Shown: piece by piece, positions 1 to 10,831 of the stretch | Layout: every line of letters starts with the position of its first letter | How positions within the stretch are numbered: the first letter of the stretch is position 1 | From: Larix kaempferi | Taxonomy: Eukaryota > Streptophyta > Pinopsida > Pinales > Pinaceae | NCBI GenBank assembly: GCA_027924585.1 | Contig: BSBM01000877.1 | Span: forward strand, 1,774,501-1,838,500 | Length of the DNA stretch: 64,000 nt | Direction of reading: 5' to 3' | Translations under genes and position numbers: made by a program | Notes under the pieces: generated by a model | Told to the model about the DNA's origin: nothing | Seen by the model: the letters and a program-made list of their open reading frames with translations, nothing else | Database searches by the model: none

Positions 1-410
1 GCTCCACTCTCTATAAATGAAACTCAGTCTCCTGTCCCGGAGCATATTGTTTCGGTCGAACGTGTTCATCAATTATAAAATTGGTTACTAATTTATCGCA
101 CATACCTATTGATAATTGTTGAGCTAATTGACATAGGAAATTGTATTCACAGAGCACCATTGCAGAGAGTCTTTCGACTAGGAGGAGGACACCACAGGGC
201 TCTATTCCTTGGATGAATTCGGTGAGTTTGTCTATAGGCGATTGAGTCGTATTTTATTCTTTTAATTTTTTTTAGTGATTCAGTATTAGTTCAATTACCT
301 GAACAAGAAATATGATCTTTGAATTGCAGTCACCAAAGATGCGTAGCGGTCATAGACAGAGGAAAGATGCATCACAGTTTGGAAAAAACAAGAGGAAGTT
401 GGAGTTTTGA
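1..410 (+). CDS. Terminal exons of an unidentified gene, in repeat A (5' part outside window)
   Basis: Not a recognised family. What can be seen is a gene-like 3' end. An open segment rich in P, V, S and T runs from the window start to a stop at 76-78. A possible exon at 153-221 follows a cag acceptor and ends at a good donor (gtgagt, 222-227). A last exon at 330-410 follows attgcag and ends in TGA. The two later exons join in phase 0 and encode about 49 residues, very rich in K and R (the end is KRKLEF), as in a nuclear protein tail. The A' copy of the same exons has in-frame stops. It probably belongs with the fragment at 18106-18901, perhaps a TE-derived gene. Splicing is inferred only from consensus sites. 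Confidence 0.35.
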
Positions 411-2610
411 TGTGTAGTCTAGGACAGACATACTTTTGTTTACAAGAGGAATTTATAGTTTTAGTGTGTGATCGTGGATAGATGTACTTTTGTTTACATG
501 TACATCATTGACCTTTTTGATACATGTACATTGACAAGCCATTAAGGGCCTTCTATTTTTGTATTATATGACTTCCATGATATATTATATATTTCATATG
601 GTCTCTTGAAATCTTCATAGTTAAGTCTTATGTGTGATCATACATGTGTGGCCAATAATGTTTATATGCATAATGTTCCCAATTTTTTATAGCTTGGACG
701 ATTGCATGGAGATATGCGTTATAATGTTGAGAAAAATGCACAATTACAATGATGCACATTTACAATGTTCTTGACAACGATCAAATTGCATATAGAATGT
801 TAAATTGTAATCCACGACAATGCACATTTACAACATATTCTTGACCACAATCGAATTATATGAAATTTAATGTGAAATGATGTGAGTGACGCAACTAATC
901 CACGCAATGTACTTGCACACTTAACCTACAAAATAAGAAACTAATACAACAAAGTGATGTACATAAACTCCTAACCCGCATAAAAAACTTAACAAGTGGG
1001 ACAAACACACATAGGCTATGTATCTAGAATTTCACACACATTTGATGCACTCATGCAACCCATATAAGCAGGTTAAATTTTATTGTGATGACACTCATAT
1101 AAAAAAATGAACATGGGCATGTGCATAATTTCAATGTGACACTATCGTATTAACATGACCGTTGACCCCTAAATCAATAATCCCTTTATCATAAGCCCCA
1201 ATCACAACTCACCAACTAGAATCAAATCATTTTTATCCTAGCCCACTAACACTGTTAATCCTAACCACCTAATGCATCTCATGTTTCACCTCAGCCACAT
1301 TAGCACCCAATGTACTCAAGTGACACACATAAGGAACAAACCAATCTAACTCAAGCACATGAATACCTAACCTACATAAGAACCTATTGGACATATTAAA
1401 GGATGCACATAGATGGCATACCTATGAAACACACTTATTTATCCCACATAGTTGATACTTATATTTTACCCTGACCCGTGCAACCCCTATAACACTAATC
1501 CATATACCACAATACCAATTATGGCTAACCCACTACCCCCAACACACAACCTACTAATGACCCTAACCCTAACTACCTAAGTCACTTTGCAACATACCTA
1601 ACACACATAAGCACCCAACACACCCAAGCAAGTCACCCAACCAAGTGGAACACATAAGCACCTTACCCACATAAGAACCTAACAAACATAAAGGATGCAC
1701 ATAGTTGACACACCTAAGTTATGCACATGTGTGGCCCACATAAATGAATAATTGTATACCCCATAAAAATTTACAAATGACTTGAATACTTGTCGAAGAC
1801 TCCAATTCAAATGAAAGAGATTATCAAGGCCGACAAAATATTTTTTGCAAGTGGATCCTAAGAAACCACAAGCACAATTCAAGGAAAGTGACAAAGCTAG
1901 AAAGGATTAGAGAGGTTTCATCGATGAAACACCACCCCCCTTTTTTATTTGGAACTTTGAATTGTTAAAAGAAACATTAATTGCTCAAAATGCAAATATA
2001 GTGGAACACTAAGGACATGTCAAATGACGTGGCACACAAAGGACATAGAAATCTATTAAGAGTGAAATGTGGTGGGTTTGAGTGCCACTCTTTGAATGTC
2101 TAGTTATACAATCAAAATAAAAATATTGTAAAGTTGACCCCTTTGTGGTGCAAAATATGCATAGACCCTTACTGAGTGAAACCCTAGTTTCCAAAATCGT
2201 CCTATAAGGAAATATCTAAGCGTTGGACCCAGAGGGGAGGGGTAACCCTATAATCAATTCGATGTCCTGAATCCAACGGAGTCGACGGTTCGTCGATCTG
2301 AGCCACGGTCACCATTCTATAGCCCGTTACAACTCACGCCCTAAAGTATTTCAACGACTCCTGTTGAATCCCTACTGTGGGCATATAATTCCAACCGTGC
2401 AACAAAACTATGTTCCAGGAGGTCCTGCAAGTGTGTCTACGAAGGTTCCACATGAGAAGGCTAACCACAAATTCCTGGTCGAGGAATTTTCAAATTTGAC
2501 CCCTATGTGCAGTAATTGCAAAGTCCCCTACTAGGCAAAATCCTAGTTTCCAAAATCAGCCTAGAAGACGATCTATGTGCCATGGACCCAGAAGAGAGCG
2601 ACACCCCTAG
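411..2610. other. Non-coding part of repeat A
   Basis: No gene seen. The stretch 890-1730 is CA-rich and G-poor, built of degenerate short motifs. The 2.1-2.6 kb part is richer in GC and holds the imperfect ~110 bp direct repeat. The block from about 1560 to 1900 is much closer to its A' counterpart than the rest of the repeat is. Confidence 0.7.
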
Positions 2611-2627
2611 CACTATACCGATGTACT

Positions 2628-3236
2628 TGTTAGTTTTTCAGAATTTACTTCAATCCGATCTAGGATCTTAACTGAGCGAATAACATGTACAACATATCTA
2701 CATCATATCAAACATGGACATAATAATGCAAGCACACAAGAGACAATAGACACACAGAGTTTCACTGGGGAAAACCATAAAGGTGAAAACCCCACAACTT
2801 CCTTAGAGATAGATAGAGGAATGATACAACCCAAGTACAAGAGATAGTCCTCCTAGCAGCAGCTTCTCCTCCTCCACAATTGCGCCACTCTCCAATGAGA
2901 GTATGAGTGAGAAAGTGAATGATCAAATAGAGTGCCTCCCACACTCTATTTATACTTGACTTGACTTGTCTAATAACCTTTACTAGGTCGGCCTTAACTT
3001 AACCACATAACATAATGCTGACAGGGACGACCCCCAATAGGGTGGTCTAATAACCCTTTGACCCACATGACTTATACAGGGCCGACCCCATCAAGGTGGT
3101 CTAATAACCCATCAAGTATAAGTTACGACACTTACAATATGAATGACGACACTTCCGTATAGAGGAATAATAACATCTCTATAGGAATACAATATAAATA
3201 TTTGGAATACATTTCGAAGTTACAATTACATCAACA
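2628..3236 (-). repeat. copia 3' LTR
   Basis: The 609 bp LTR is bounded by TGTT at 2628 and AACA at 3236, which are the inverted ends expected of plant copia LTRs. On the minus strand it starts TGTTGATGTAA directly after a purine-rich tract (polypurine tract, plus strand 3237-3245). A TATAAATAG box sits at 2946-2954 (minus strand), followed by a transcribed part, as in an LTR promoter. Two ggtctaataaccc motifs next to gccgaccc lie upstream of it. The left edge is less certain than the right edge because no target-site duplication can be tested. Confidence 0.75.
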
Positions 3237-3410
3237 CTCCCTCTTAACTAGGAAGGTATTTCTCGACACAGATCTGCTAGCACAAGTCTTCTTCTCTGGA
3301 TCATCGTCACTGGATCATCGTCATCGAATCATTGTCATCGAGTCATCGTCATCGTCACTATTGCTGCTATCTCAATCAATCTCCGATCTACTCGTCATAG
3401 GTAGTTCTAT

Positions 3411-4173
3411 AGAGCCAGTCCTTTTTCATACTGGATGTAGGCTTGCCACCTGCAGGTCTCCATCATCTACAGAGGCAACCCTTTTTCATGCTGGATGTAT
3501 CACAGAGCCAACCCTTTTTCATGCTAGATGTGACCTAGAACAAATCTAGGATTTCCACCACATAGCTAGTCCTTTTTCATACGAGATGGGACCTAGAACA
3601 AATCTAGGATTTCCGCCACAGAGCCAGTCCTATTTCATACTGGATGGGACCTAGAACAAATCTAGGATTTCCTCCACAGAGCCAGTACTTTTTCATACCG
3701 GATGGGACCTAGAACAAATCTAGGATTTTCGCCACAGAGCCAGTCCTTTTTCATACTAGATGGGACCTAGAACAAATCTAGGATTTCTGCCATAGAGCCA
3801 GTCCTTTTTCATACTGGATGGGACCTAGAACAAATCTAGGATTTATGCCACAGAGCCAGAACAAATCTAGGATTTCTGCCATAGAGCCAGTCCTTTTTCA
3901 TACTGGATGGTACCTAGAACAAATCTAGGATTTATGCCACAGAGCCAGTCCTTTTTCATACTGGATGGGACCTAGAACAAATCTCGGATTTCTGCCACAG
4001 AGCCAGTCCTTTTTCATACTGGATGGGACCTAGAACAAATCTAGGATTTATGCCACAGAGCCAGTCCTTTTTCATACCGGATGGGACCTAGAACAAATCT
4101 CGAATTTCTGCCACAGAGCCAGTCCTTTTTCATACTGGATGGGACCTAGAACAAATCTAGGATTTCTGCCACA
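3411..4173. repeat. 58 bp minisatellite in copia 3' region (~14 units)
   Basis: Tandem units of about 58 bp with the core agccagtcctttttcatac, then tggatgggacctagaac and aaatctaggatttctgcca. About twelve are near full length; two are shortened (near 3473-3505 and 3856-3886). Units at the left end are the most diverged. Most units contain the small inverted repeat cctaga-acaaa-tctagg (6 bp stems, 5-nt loop). The array lies between the RNase H stop and the LTR, so it belongs to the element's 3' internal region. Confidence 0.9.
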
Positions 4174-4178
4174 CAAAA

Positions 4179-4522
4179 TCGAAAGAGAATCCCAGGACTT
4201 ATTACGGGCACACAACCCAACCTATCGGACCTCCTAGGGATACATTACATGTGGTCATGGATAAACCTCGAAAGAGCATCCCAGGACTTATTATGGGCAC
4301 ACAGCCCAACCTATCGGATCTCCTAGGACTACATTACATGCCATAGGACAAAACCTCGAAAGAGCATCCCAGGACTTATTACGGGCACACAGCACAACCT
4401 ATCGGATCTCCCAGGGAAATATTACATGTCCTCCTAGAGAAATGCCTCGAAAGAGAATCCCAGGACTGATTACGGGAACACAGCCCAACCTATCGGATCT
4501 CCCAGGTCAACTTACATGCTCA
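4179..4522. repeat. ~90 bp tandem repeat, 4 units
   Basis: Four units of 89-91 bp begin at about 4179, 4268, 4357 and 4447. Each starts tcgaaagag(a/c)atcccagga and contains cctatcgga(t/c)ctcc and ttacatg. The segment gggc-acaca-gccc in the second unit is a short inverted repeat with a 5-nt loop; some other units keep it only partly. It follows the 58 bp array directly and is part of the copia 3' internal region. Confidence 0.88.
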
Positions 4523-4547
4523 TCTGCACAACCTGTCGATGGCCACA

Positions 4548-4915
4548 GAGCATCAACCTGATACTCATCATACATCATCCTGATGTACATCATCACATGA
4601 TCATCATGATCCTCATCATAGCATCATCCTGATGCATATCATCTGGAGCAACATCCTGAAGCTCATCATCCATGATCATCCTGATCATACAATGTATCCA
4701 CCTGATACATATCATTTGGAGAAACATCCTGAAGCTCATCATCTATGATCATCCTAATCATACAGTGTATCCACTTGATACATATACAAATCCATGATCC
4801 ACCTGATCATATAATGTATCCATCTGATATATATACAAATACATGATCCACATGATCATACAATGTATCCCCCTGATACATATAGAGCAGTAACTGGAGC
4901 ATCATCCTGATGCTC
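4548..4915. repeat. Array of small hairpins with constant 5-nt loops
   Basis: About a dozen short inverted repeats follow the pattern x-atc-N5-gat-x'. Examples: 4571-4587 (tacatc/gatgta), 4672-4688 (atgatc/gatcat), 4692-4710 (atgtatc/gatacat), 4766-4782 (tgtatc/gataca), 4794-4810, 4843-4859, 4863-4881 and 4897-4915 (gagcatc/gatgctc). The loop is always 5 nt (atcct, cacct, cacat, cccct). Outer stem bases differ between hairpins while pairing is kept. The array lies just 3' of the RNase H stop in element orientation. Function unknown. Confidence 0.85.
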
Positions 4916-4994
4916 ATCACACAACGCTTATATCCACAGCCATGGGAAGGATCCTCCTTCACCATGCTTGGAATGGCTCCTACAAATGTGGCCA

Positions 4995-6597
4995 TCACTT
5001 GTTCCTCGAAGTGTCATCAATCTGAAGAACACCAAGCCTCTCTTTGAAGTATTCGAACTTCACTTTGGCTAGTGGTTTCATCAACACGTCCGCAACCTGC
5101 TCATCCGTCGCAACATATAGGGGCTTCACTAATCCTCTCTGCACCATATCCCTGATATAGTGATATTTGATCTCAATGTGCTTCGACCTGTCGTGGAACA
5201 CAAGGTTCTCAGACAGCTTCACACAACTCTGGTTGTCAGAAAAGATACCAGTAGCCTCCAACGGGAGATCAAATAGCTCAGACAGTAGCTTCCGAATCCA
5301 TACTGCCTCACAACTAGCTGAACAAGATGCAACATACTCTACTTCAACTGTACTCAGTGCTACGCAGGACTGCTTCCTGCTAAACCAAGAGATCACACCT
5401 AATCCCATATTGAAGTAGCACCTCGAAGTTCTCTTCTGCTCAATGGCACTGCCTACCCAATTTGAATCAACATAACCCTCTAGGTTAAACTTTTGATTCG
5501 CATCATAGTTGAGCCCATAATCAACCGTACCCTTCAGGTACCTCAGAATATGCTTTACAGCAACCCGGTGAACACCTCTGGGATCCGTTAGGAACTGGAT
5601 CAATGTGTTCACTGCAAAGCAAATATCTGGTCTCATGTTCGTCAGGTACATCAAGGACCCAATCATCTGACGATACATCGTGGCATCAACCGGCTCAGAT
5701 GAAGCATCACACAGAAGCTTCAGGTTCGATGCCATAGGTGTGGCCATGGCCTTGCAGTCCATCATCCCGAACCTCTTCGGGATCTCTATTGCATACTCCC
5801 CTTGTCCAAGGAGGATTCCATCTGCACTCTGCCACACCTCCATACCAAGAAAGTAGTGCATCAGACCCAAGTCCTTCATCTCAAACTCAGCAGCAAGCTT
5901 CCTCTTCGTGTCAGCAATCAATTTATCCTCAGCTGTTACAAACAGGTCATCCACATACAATAGTAGTATCACTGGATTTCCTTCCTCAACCTTGAAGTAA
6001 AGGTTGGAATCCACTTTACTCTTAGTAAAGCCCAAACTGGATAGGAATTTGGCTATCCTGCCGTACCAGGTCCTGGGTGCCAGTTTCAAACCATACAGGG
6101 CTTTCTTCAGTTTGCACAGATGAGTATCTCTGTCATGTGTCTCAAACCCGAGTAGCTGCTCCACATACACTTCCTCTTCAACTACACCAATCAAGAAAGA
6201 TGTCTTGACATCCATCTGGTGTACCTTGCATTTCATCACTTGCAGCCAGAGCAAGTACTGATCTAATGGAAGTGTATCTGGCCACAGGAGCAAAAGTCTC
6301 TTCATAATCAATCCCTTCTTTCTGGGAGAAGCCACAAGCTACCAATCTCGCTTTGTAATTCTCTATGCTACCAACTGCAACATGCTTGATCTTATAGATC
6401 CACTTGGAAGTCACAACAAACTTCCCATCTGGTCTTGGGACCACATCCCAAACATCTTTCATCACGATCGAAGGATCATGGTATTCTTCCATTACTTCAT
6501 CCCCGATCCTGGGAACTTCAATATCATCAATAGATAGCTTTGTTGCTGGAACAAATGTTGTAGTCCTTCTTTTGTAAGTGATGGTATATGATCTTTC
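4995..6597 (-). pseudogene. copia pol remnant: reverse transcriptase and RNase H, frameshifted
   Basis: The first frame (6597 down to about 6230) carries the N-terminal RT part, with [26 protein letters not shown] and [11 protein letters not shown]. Reading then shifts by one base near 6222-6232, and the second frame runs to the stop at 4995-4997. It includes MDVKTSFL (first catalytic Asp), LKKALYGLK, YVDD (residues 127-130 of the 446-codon frame), FEMKDLGLMHYFLGMEV, RPDICFAVN, and RNase H with GYVDSNW, STVEVEY, SDNQS and KHIEIKYHYIRDMV. Catalytic residues are kept, but the shift breaks the polyprotein and everything upstream of RT is missing. This copy has Asn at residue 309, where copies 2 and 3 have Ser. 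Confidence 0.93.
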
Positions 6598-9500
6598 CTA
6601 CAAGGCAAGTTAAATTGCATGATTAGAAACATCTCATAGTTTTCAGAATAAATTCTTACACATAAAGAAATATGTCATACAGTCATGCAATTATTTTAGC
6701 CAATGCTTCAATACAACATTTATTCATATCTCGTAACTTTCTAGATGCCTTCCAATCTCTACCAGAACATTGTTAAGAGTGTGCACAACTCCCAACATGT
6801 CAGCAATACAACATTTATTCATATCCCGTAACTTTCTTGTGTCATTACTCCTTAACTCAAAAAACACATTGTTAGTGTTTTGTCCATAACTCTTCTGTTT
6901 CTCAACCATTTTGAAAAAAATTCTATGGTGCACTAAAGGACATCGACCTCTACATGCTATAAAAAAATGGTTTCAAAAAGGTTGCATTAAGACCTTCAAA
7001 GGCTGCACCCACAATTGGCATACTGTTTTCGAGGTTCTATCAATTAGATAATTAAAGAAAAAATTAATTTTTTTTTTTTTTTTTGCGGGGGGCAATAGCG
7101 ATGTACTAGTAATACGTGTTCTCTATATTCATACCAGTTTTCGCAAGTTGATTCCATCGTTTATGCACTCAAAGGCTACACCCACAAAAACATATACCTT
7201 ATAATTCTCCAAAAACTAAAAAGTTCTTGTTACAAATAATCAAACTTAGGATAGTTAAGAATATTTTCAATAGAAAAAAATTATATATTCGGAAACGTCA
7301 TTTAATTACCTACGTTTCATTTTTTTTACTCATCGCAATATTCATTGTGTATATGTTTCAAAAAATCCATGTAAGTTGATGGATGTGTGCTTTTTCAATT
7401 TTCTATTGCATCTAACATGTCAAAAGAGACCCTCATTAGCTTGCACACACCCTACCCAAATCTACAATTCCTTTATTGATGAGAAGTAACTCAAAATACA
7501 ATTGGTACTCATAATGTCAGATAATGACCCATTTCATCACTTTCATTATTAACTATAATAGTTTTCAACTTTCCCAGAGATCTACGAGTTCCCATTTGTC
7601 TACAATAAAGATACAAAGGAATTATAGAAAAAAGAATATGAACAAATTCAATTCAACAACATTGCAAACCATTTTATCATGACATTCTAAAATGACATTA
7701 CCCCATTAATATCTCAAAATTAAAAGACAATCATGGCCAATTTAAAATTTGATTGATAATCATTGGTTTACCCTAGGCCCTAATCTCCAAGAAAAGAACA
7801 TTTTGTTTGTTTCCTATTTACCTTAGGAACAATCTTTAGGTTGAGAACATTTTTTTTGTTTCCTAGTTACCCATGGAAAAATCCCCTCGGAATAAGAAGG
7901 ACCCAACTTTTAAAGGAAACTTGGACCTCCAACTATTTATATGTTGTATGGAAGAGAATAACACCAAAGTAGCCACAAATTTCATATGATTTCATGGACT
8001 CAAAAAAAGAAATCACTTTTTACTAATGGTGATACATTTTTGACCAATTCCTTTATTCAATGAGTGAAGGAGTGACTAAATGATGGATGACTGAGTGGTT
8101 CATGGTGATACATTTTTGACCAATTCCTTTATTCAATGAGTGAAGGAGTGACTAAATGATGGATGACTAAGTGGTTCATGGGTTGTCGGGTGGTCGAAAT
8201 TTTTTGTCATCCTCTGTGAATTTAATTAAAAAAAAGGGAGAAATCATGATGCCATAAGATGTTAGGGTATGGGAAATATACAAAATATATCACCTCTTCT
8301 TAAGATATTTGAAACCGTTATCATGTCCATGTGGCTAAAACATAAGGTATATATATTTGATGGTGGGAGAAACAAAATACACAATACAAAATAGAGTACA
8401 TTTCCTCTTTCCTTCATATTGGAATAAACTCCATGCTAGTTTAGTGACAACTTCAGCAGTAAAAAAACATAGATATAAATTTCAATTCCCTTCCATATTA
8501 CCTCCTCTGATGTGAGAAGTCTCTAAAATTATTTACCTTTATGGTTCACTAGCTTCATCAAGAGTTCAAACATGATTATGTATGTGTATACCACTCTATT
8601 ATTGAAAATAACTTAAAACAAGCCAAAACACATACACACACACACACATACAGAGAGAGGGGAGGGGTCGATTTAGTCTATCCCGAGTGGTTGTCGAATG
8701 GAGTGGTATTCTCCTCGGCAAGGTTTTGTTCCCCTAAGTGACAGGTTGAACTCATTATGAGAATAGTGCTGTAATGGATTTGAGGGATTTCGTTGACTGG
8801 CCATGTGCTCTGAAGAATCTAAGGTTTACCCTATGACATGGAAATTAGTTTTAGGGTTTAAGGTTTACTTTCAAACTTTAAACTCAATCTAAGGTTTACC
8901 TCAACCTGGTCAACCAAACTCACCCATGTCTAGGTGATGTATAGGGGATACTCTACCTTTTCCTAAATGGGCAAGTCTGTGACCTTTGTGAGTTGGAGAG
9001 ATTTTTGGGGTCCTTGATGATCAATTGATGCACCTCCATTTCTTCATCCCATCAAGTGGGTTGTGATTCAAATTCTTTTTGTTTTCCATACTTTTGAGAC
9101 TTTATTGCATTGGGTATAAATGTGTGATGTTTCATAGCATTCCCTGCGCCTTAAAGTGACTTGTTCATAGTTCATGTTTTGGGTCCAAGTATAGTCCTTA
9201 GCATCAAAATTGATGTCTTTTAGAAAGTCCTTTTTGAATTCCATGTCTACACATATGGGTGCATATGTGGTGATACGTTAGTGTTCCTTCTCCTCACTTC
9301 TGAAATGAAATTTTCCTAAAGAATTTTGAATATCACATAATGAATAATATCCCCATAAATGATTAGGGATCTTAGACAATATTACCAAGACATGCTCGAG
9401 GGAGGAAGAGGGATGGAACGTTGGAGTCTAAGGTTCCATGGAAAGACCAAATCTTCTCGAAAACCACAAACTAAAGTTCAAGATTTGATCTTTATCATTG

Positions 9501-10231
9501 GATTCATTAAATTTTATTATGAAGAATACCTTAGAACAAGGGTAAATATATGATTCTTCCTTGATTTCTAGCTTCCAAGTGCAAGAGATCCAATGTTGAA
9601 TATATGCAAGCTTTAACCAAAGGCCCTTGAATGTGTAAATCAGTCAATTTTCTTTGTATAATGTTGACTTCTTTGTTGCATCCCTTGTTATAGTGATAGC
9701 AAGTGGCAAAGCTTCATTAAAACCATGTGCATCTTAGAAGGAATATGTTTAAACGTTCTCCTTGAATGAGAGATTATAAGTTCCTTCTCTTTCGTCAAAG
9801 GAAACAACTTGGGGTGATCTAGGAGCTAGAATCATGTCTAGAGAGTTATTGAGTTAGAAGATTAAACCCACAAGAAGCAAGGATCCAACGCAACTAAATG
9901 GGAACCCTAAAACAACAACAAAAGAGGGAGGGGGAGCTTAGTGGAGGCTAGCAAGTAAGGAAAACCCTAACCATTGTGCACCAAGAAATCAAGAACAACG
10001 TTCATATTATGTCCAGGCACATCGGTTAGATATATATATATAATTTAAATTTATATAAATGAAATCTTTTCCATATTTTTACTCTAGAATATAAAGTTTC
10101 ATTCATATATATATGTGTGTGTGTGTGTGTGTCTTAACTAAATATATGTAATGCCTATAAATAAAATTCTTGCTTGGAACTTAATATTTTGATAAATCCA
10201 ATAATAAAAGTGAAAATGATCAACATTTGCG
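6598..10231. other. AT-rich spacer upstream of GLOX region
   Basis: No convincing gene. On the minus strand an open frame at 6724-6933 ends in residues like GRHLESYEI and abuts an acceptor-like site (ccttgtag, read right to left) at the edge of the copia homology; it may be an exon relic of another element but is not recognised. The stretch also holds a poly-T run near 7067-7084, a 76 bp tandem duplication (8026-8177), a CA run with flanking AG near 8631-8659, AT and GT microsatellites near 10030 and 10110-10132, and a 64-codon frame at 9359-9553 that looks fortuitous. Confidence 0.6.
8026..8177. repeat. 76 bp tandem duplication, 2 units
   Basis: Two adjacent 76 bp units starting atggtgatacatttttgac. 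They differ at one base (gactgag versus gactaag). Present in all three tandem copies. Confidence 0.95.
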
Positions 10232-10557
10232 TTTTGTTTTATGTTGGAAATGTGTAAAAAATGTTAGATTTACATATATTAGCTATGAAAATTGCATAAT
10301 TTGGGTGTCATGGGGTATTTGAGGGTGCTAAATCTATTTATCGATTCAAAAACACAATTTGAACACTTCGAAATTTGGAAAAATCCAAATTTGGAAGTGT
10401 TCAGATTGTGTTTCTCCAAATTTCGAAGTGTTCAAATTCGATAAATAGATTTAGCACCCTCAAATACCCCATAGCACCCAAATTATACAATTTCCATTTG
10501 TAATATATGTTATTCTAAGAGTTTTTACATATTTCCAATCCAACTCTGAACAAAATA
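10232..10557. repeat. Nested foldback (MITE-like) element upstream of GLOX
   Basis: Long inverted repeat. The best outer stem pairs about 56 bases ending at 10344 with 10438-10493, with three mismatches. The stem continues more weakly outward to about 10232 and 10557. Inside, 10358-10379 pairs with 10415-10436. A second, competing hairpin pairs 10350-10378 with 10385-10413 (two mismatches in 29, 6-nt loop). The element ends about 265 bp before the TATA box. No terminal target duplication is clear and no coding sequence is present. A non-autonomous foldback or MITE origin is likely, but the family is not identified. Confidence 0.85.
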
Positions 10558-10824
10558 GTTAAGCTACACATAATAATACACATTTTCGAGTAAAATAAGA
10601 GCTCTTGGAAATGGTTAATTTGTTGCAATCAATAGTCAGATTTGACGTCAAAGACAAAGACATGAATTGGAGAGAGCAATTTTTAACATTACAACAATTT
10701 TATTGATATAATTTTTATCAATAGCACCTGGTAATTGTCAATGAAAGGATTCCATTAACGCAGTTGTCATGAATCCATAGAGGCCTCCCACTGTACAAAG
10801 CCCTGCAATGATCTCCTTCGCCAT

Positions 10825-10831
10825 TATATAA
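10825..10831 (+). promoter_or_regulatory. TATA box of GLOX copy 1
   Basis: TATATAA in ccattatataagacc, about 200 bp before the first ATG. There is no other ATG between this box and the chosen start, which supports both promoter and start. Transcription would begin around 10855-10865 and give a 5' leader of about 170 nt. Confidence 0.65.

Larger units (their letters stand above)
1..2610. repeat. Repeat A (partial at left edge)
   Basis: Younger-looking copy of a ~2.67 kb element whose diverged sister A' lies at 19910-22578. It holds terminal-exon-like sequence up to 410, then no gene: AT-rich DNA to about 880, a CA-rich, G-poor stretch of degenerate short repeats (motifs like cacataagcacc) from about 890 to 1700, and a more complex part to 2610. 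Inside the last part a ~110 bp segment near 2137-2246 recurs imperfectly near 2497-2610. The repeat ends at cccctag, 17 bp before the copia LTR. Short open frames in it look fortuitous. Confidence 0.85.
2628..6597 (-). mobile_element. Ty1/copia retrotransposon remnant, 5'-truncated
   Basis: Minus-strand element, read from right to left: end of the integrase/RT linker, reverse transcriptase, RNase H, a long 3' internal region made of three repeat arrays, a purine tract (aagagggag on the minus strand), and one LTR at 2628-3236. Gag, protease, most of integrase, the primer-binding site and the 5' LTR are absent. Homology to pol stops at about 6597. It cannot transpose by itself. The same structure and lesion occur in all three units, so the insertion predates the amplification. 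The protein style is that of the Tnt1-like pol group. Confidence 0.88.

Noticed and set aside
1558-1580. ccctaaccctaac, telomere-like motif
   Set aside because: Only two units in a CA-rich degenerate stretch; plant telomeres use a seven-base unit in long arrays.
1679-2194. Minus-strand frames of 71 and 61 codons in repeat A
   Set aside because: No recognisable protein features, low-complexity surroundings, no splice or promoter context; the conservation is noted as a DNA-level finding instead.
2762-2944. 60-codon minus-strand frame in the LTR
   Set aside because: It lies in the transcribed R/U5-like part of the LTR just after the TATA box; copia LTRs do not encode proteins.
3202-3549. 115-codon plus-strand frame
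   Set aside because: It spans the LTR end and the start of the 58 bp minisatellite, opposite to the element's sense; composition follows the repeats.
3411-4522. Regular repeats reminiscent of a CRISPR array
   Set aside because: Plant nuclear context, no unique spacers (the units are contiguous), no cas genes; these are minisatellites inside a retrotransposon.
8631-8659. CA/AG microsatellite as a possible copy marker
   Set aside because: Same repeat length in all three units, so not informative.
9359-9553. 64-codon plus-strand frame in the spacer
   Set aside because: Recurs only because the unit is duplicated; no promoter, family or codon signature seen.
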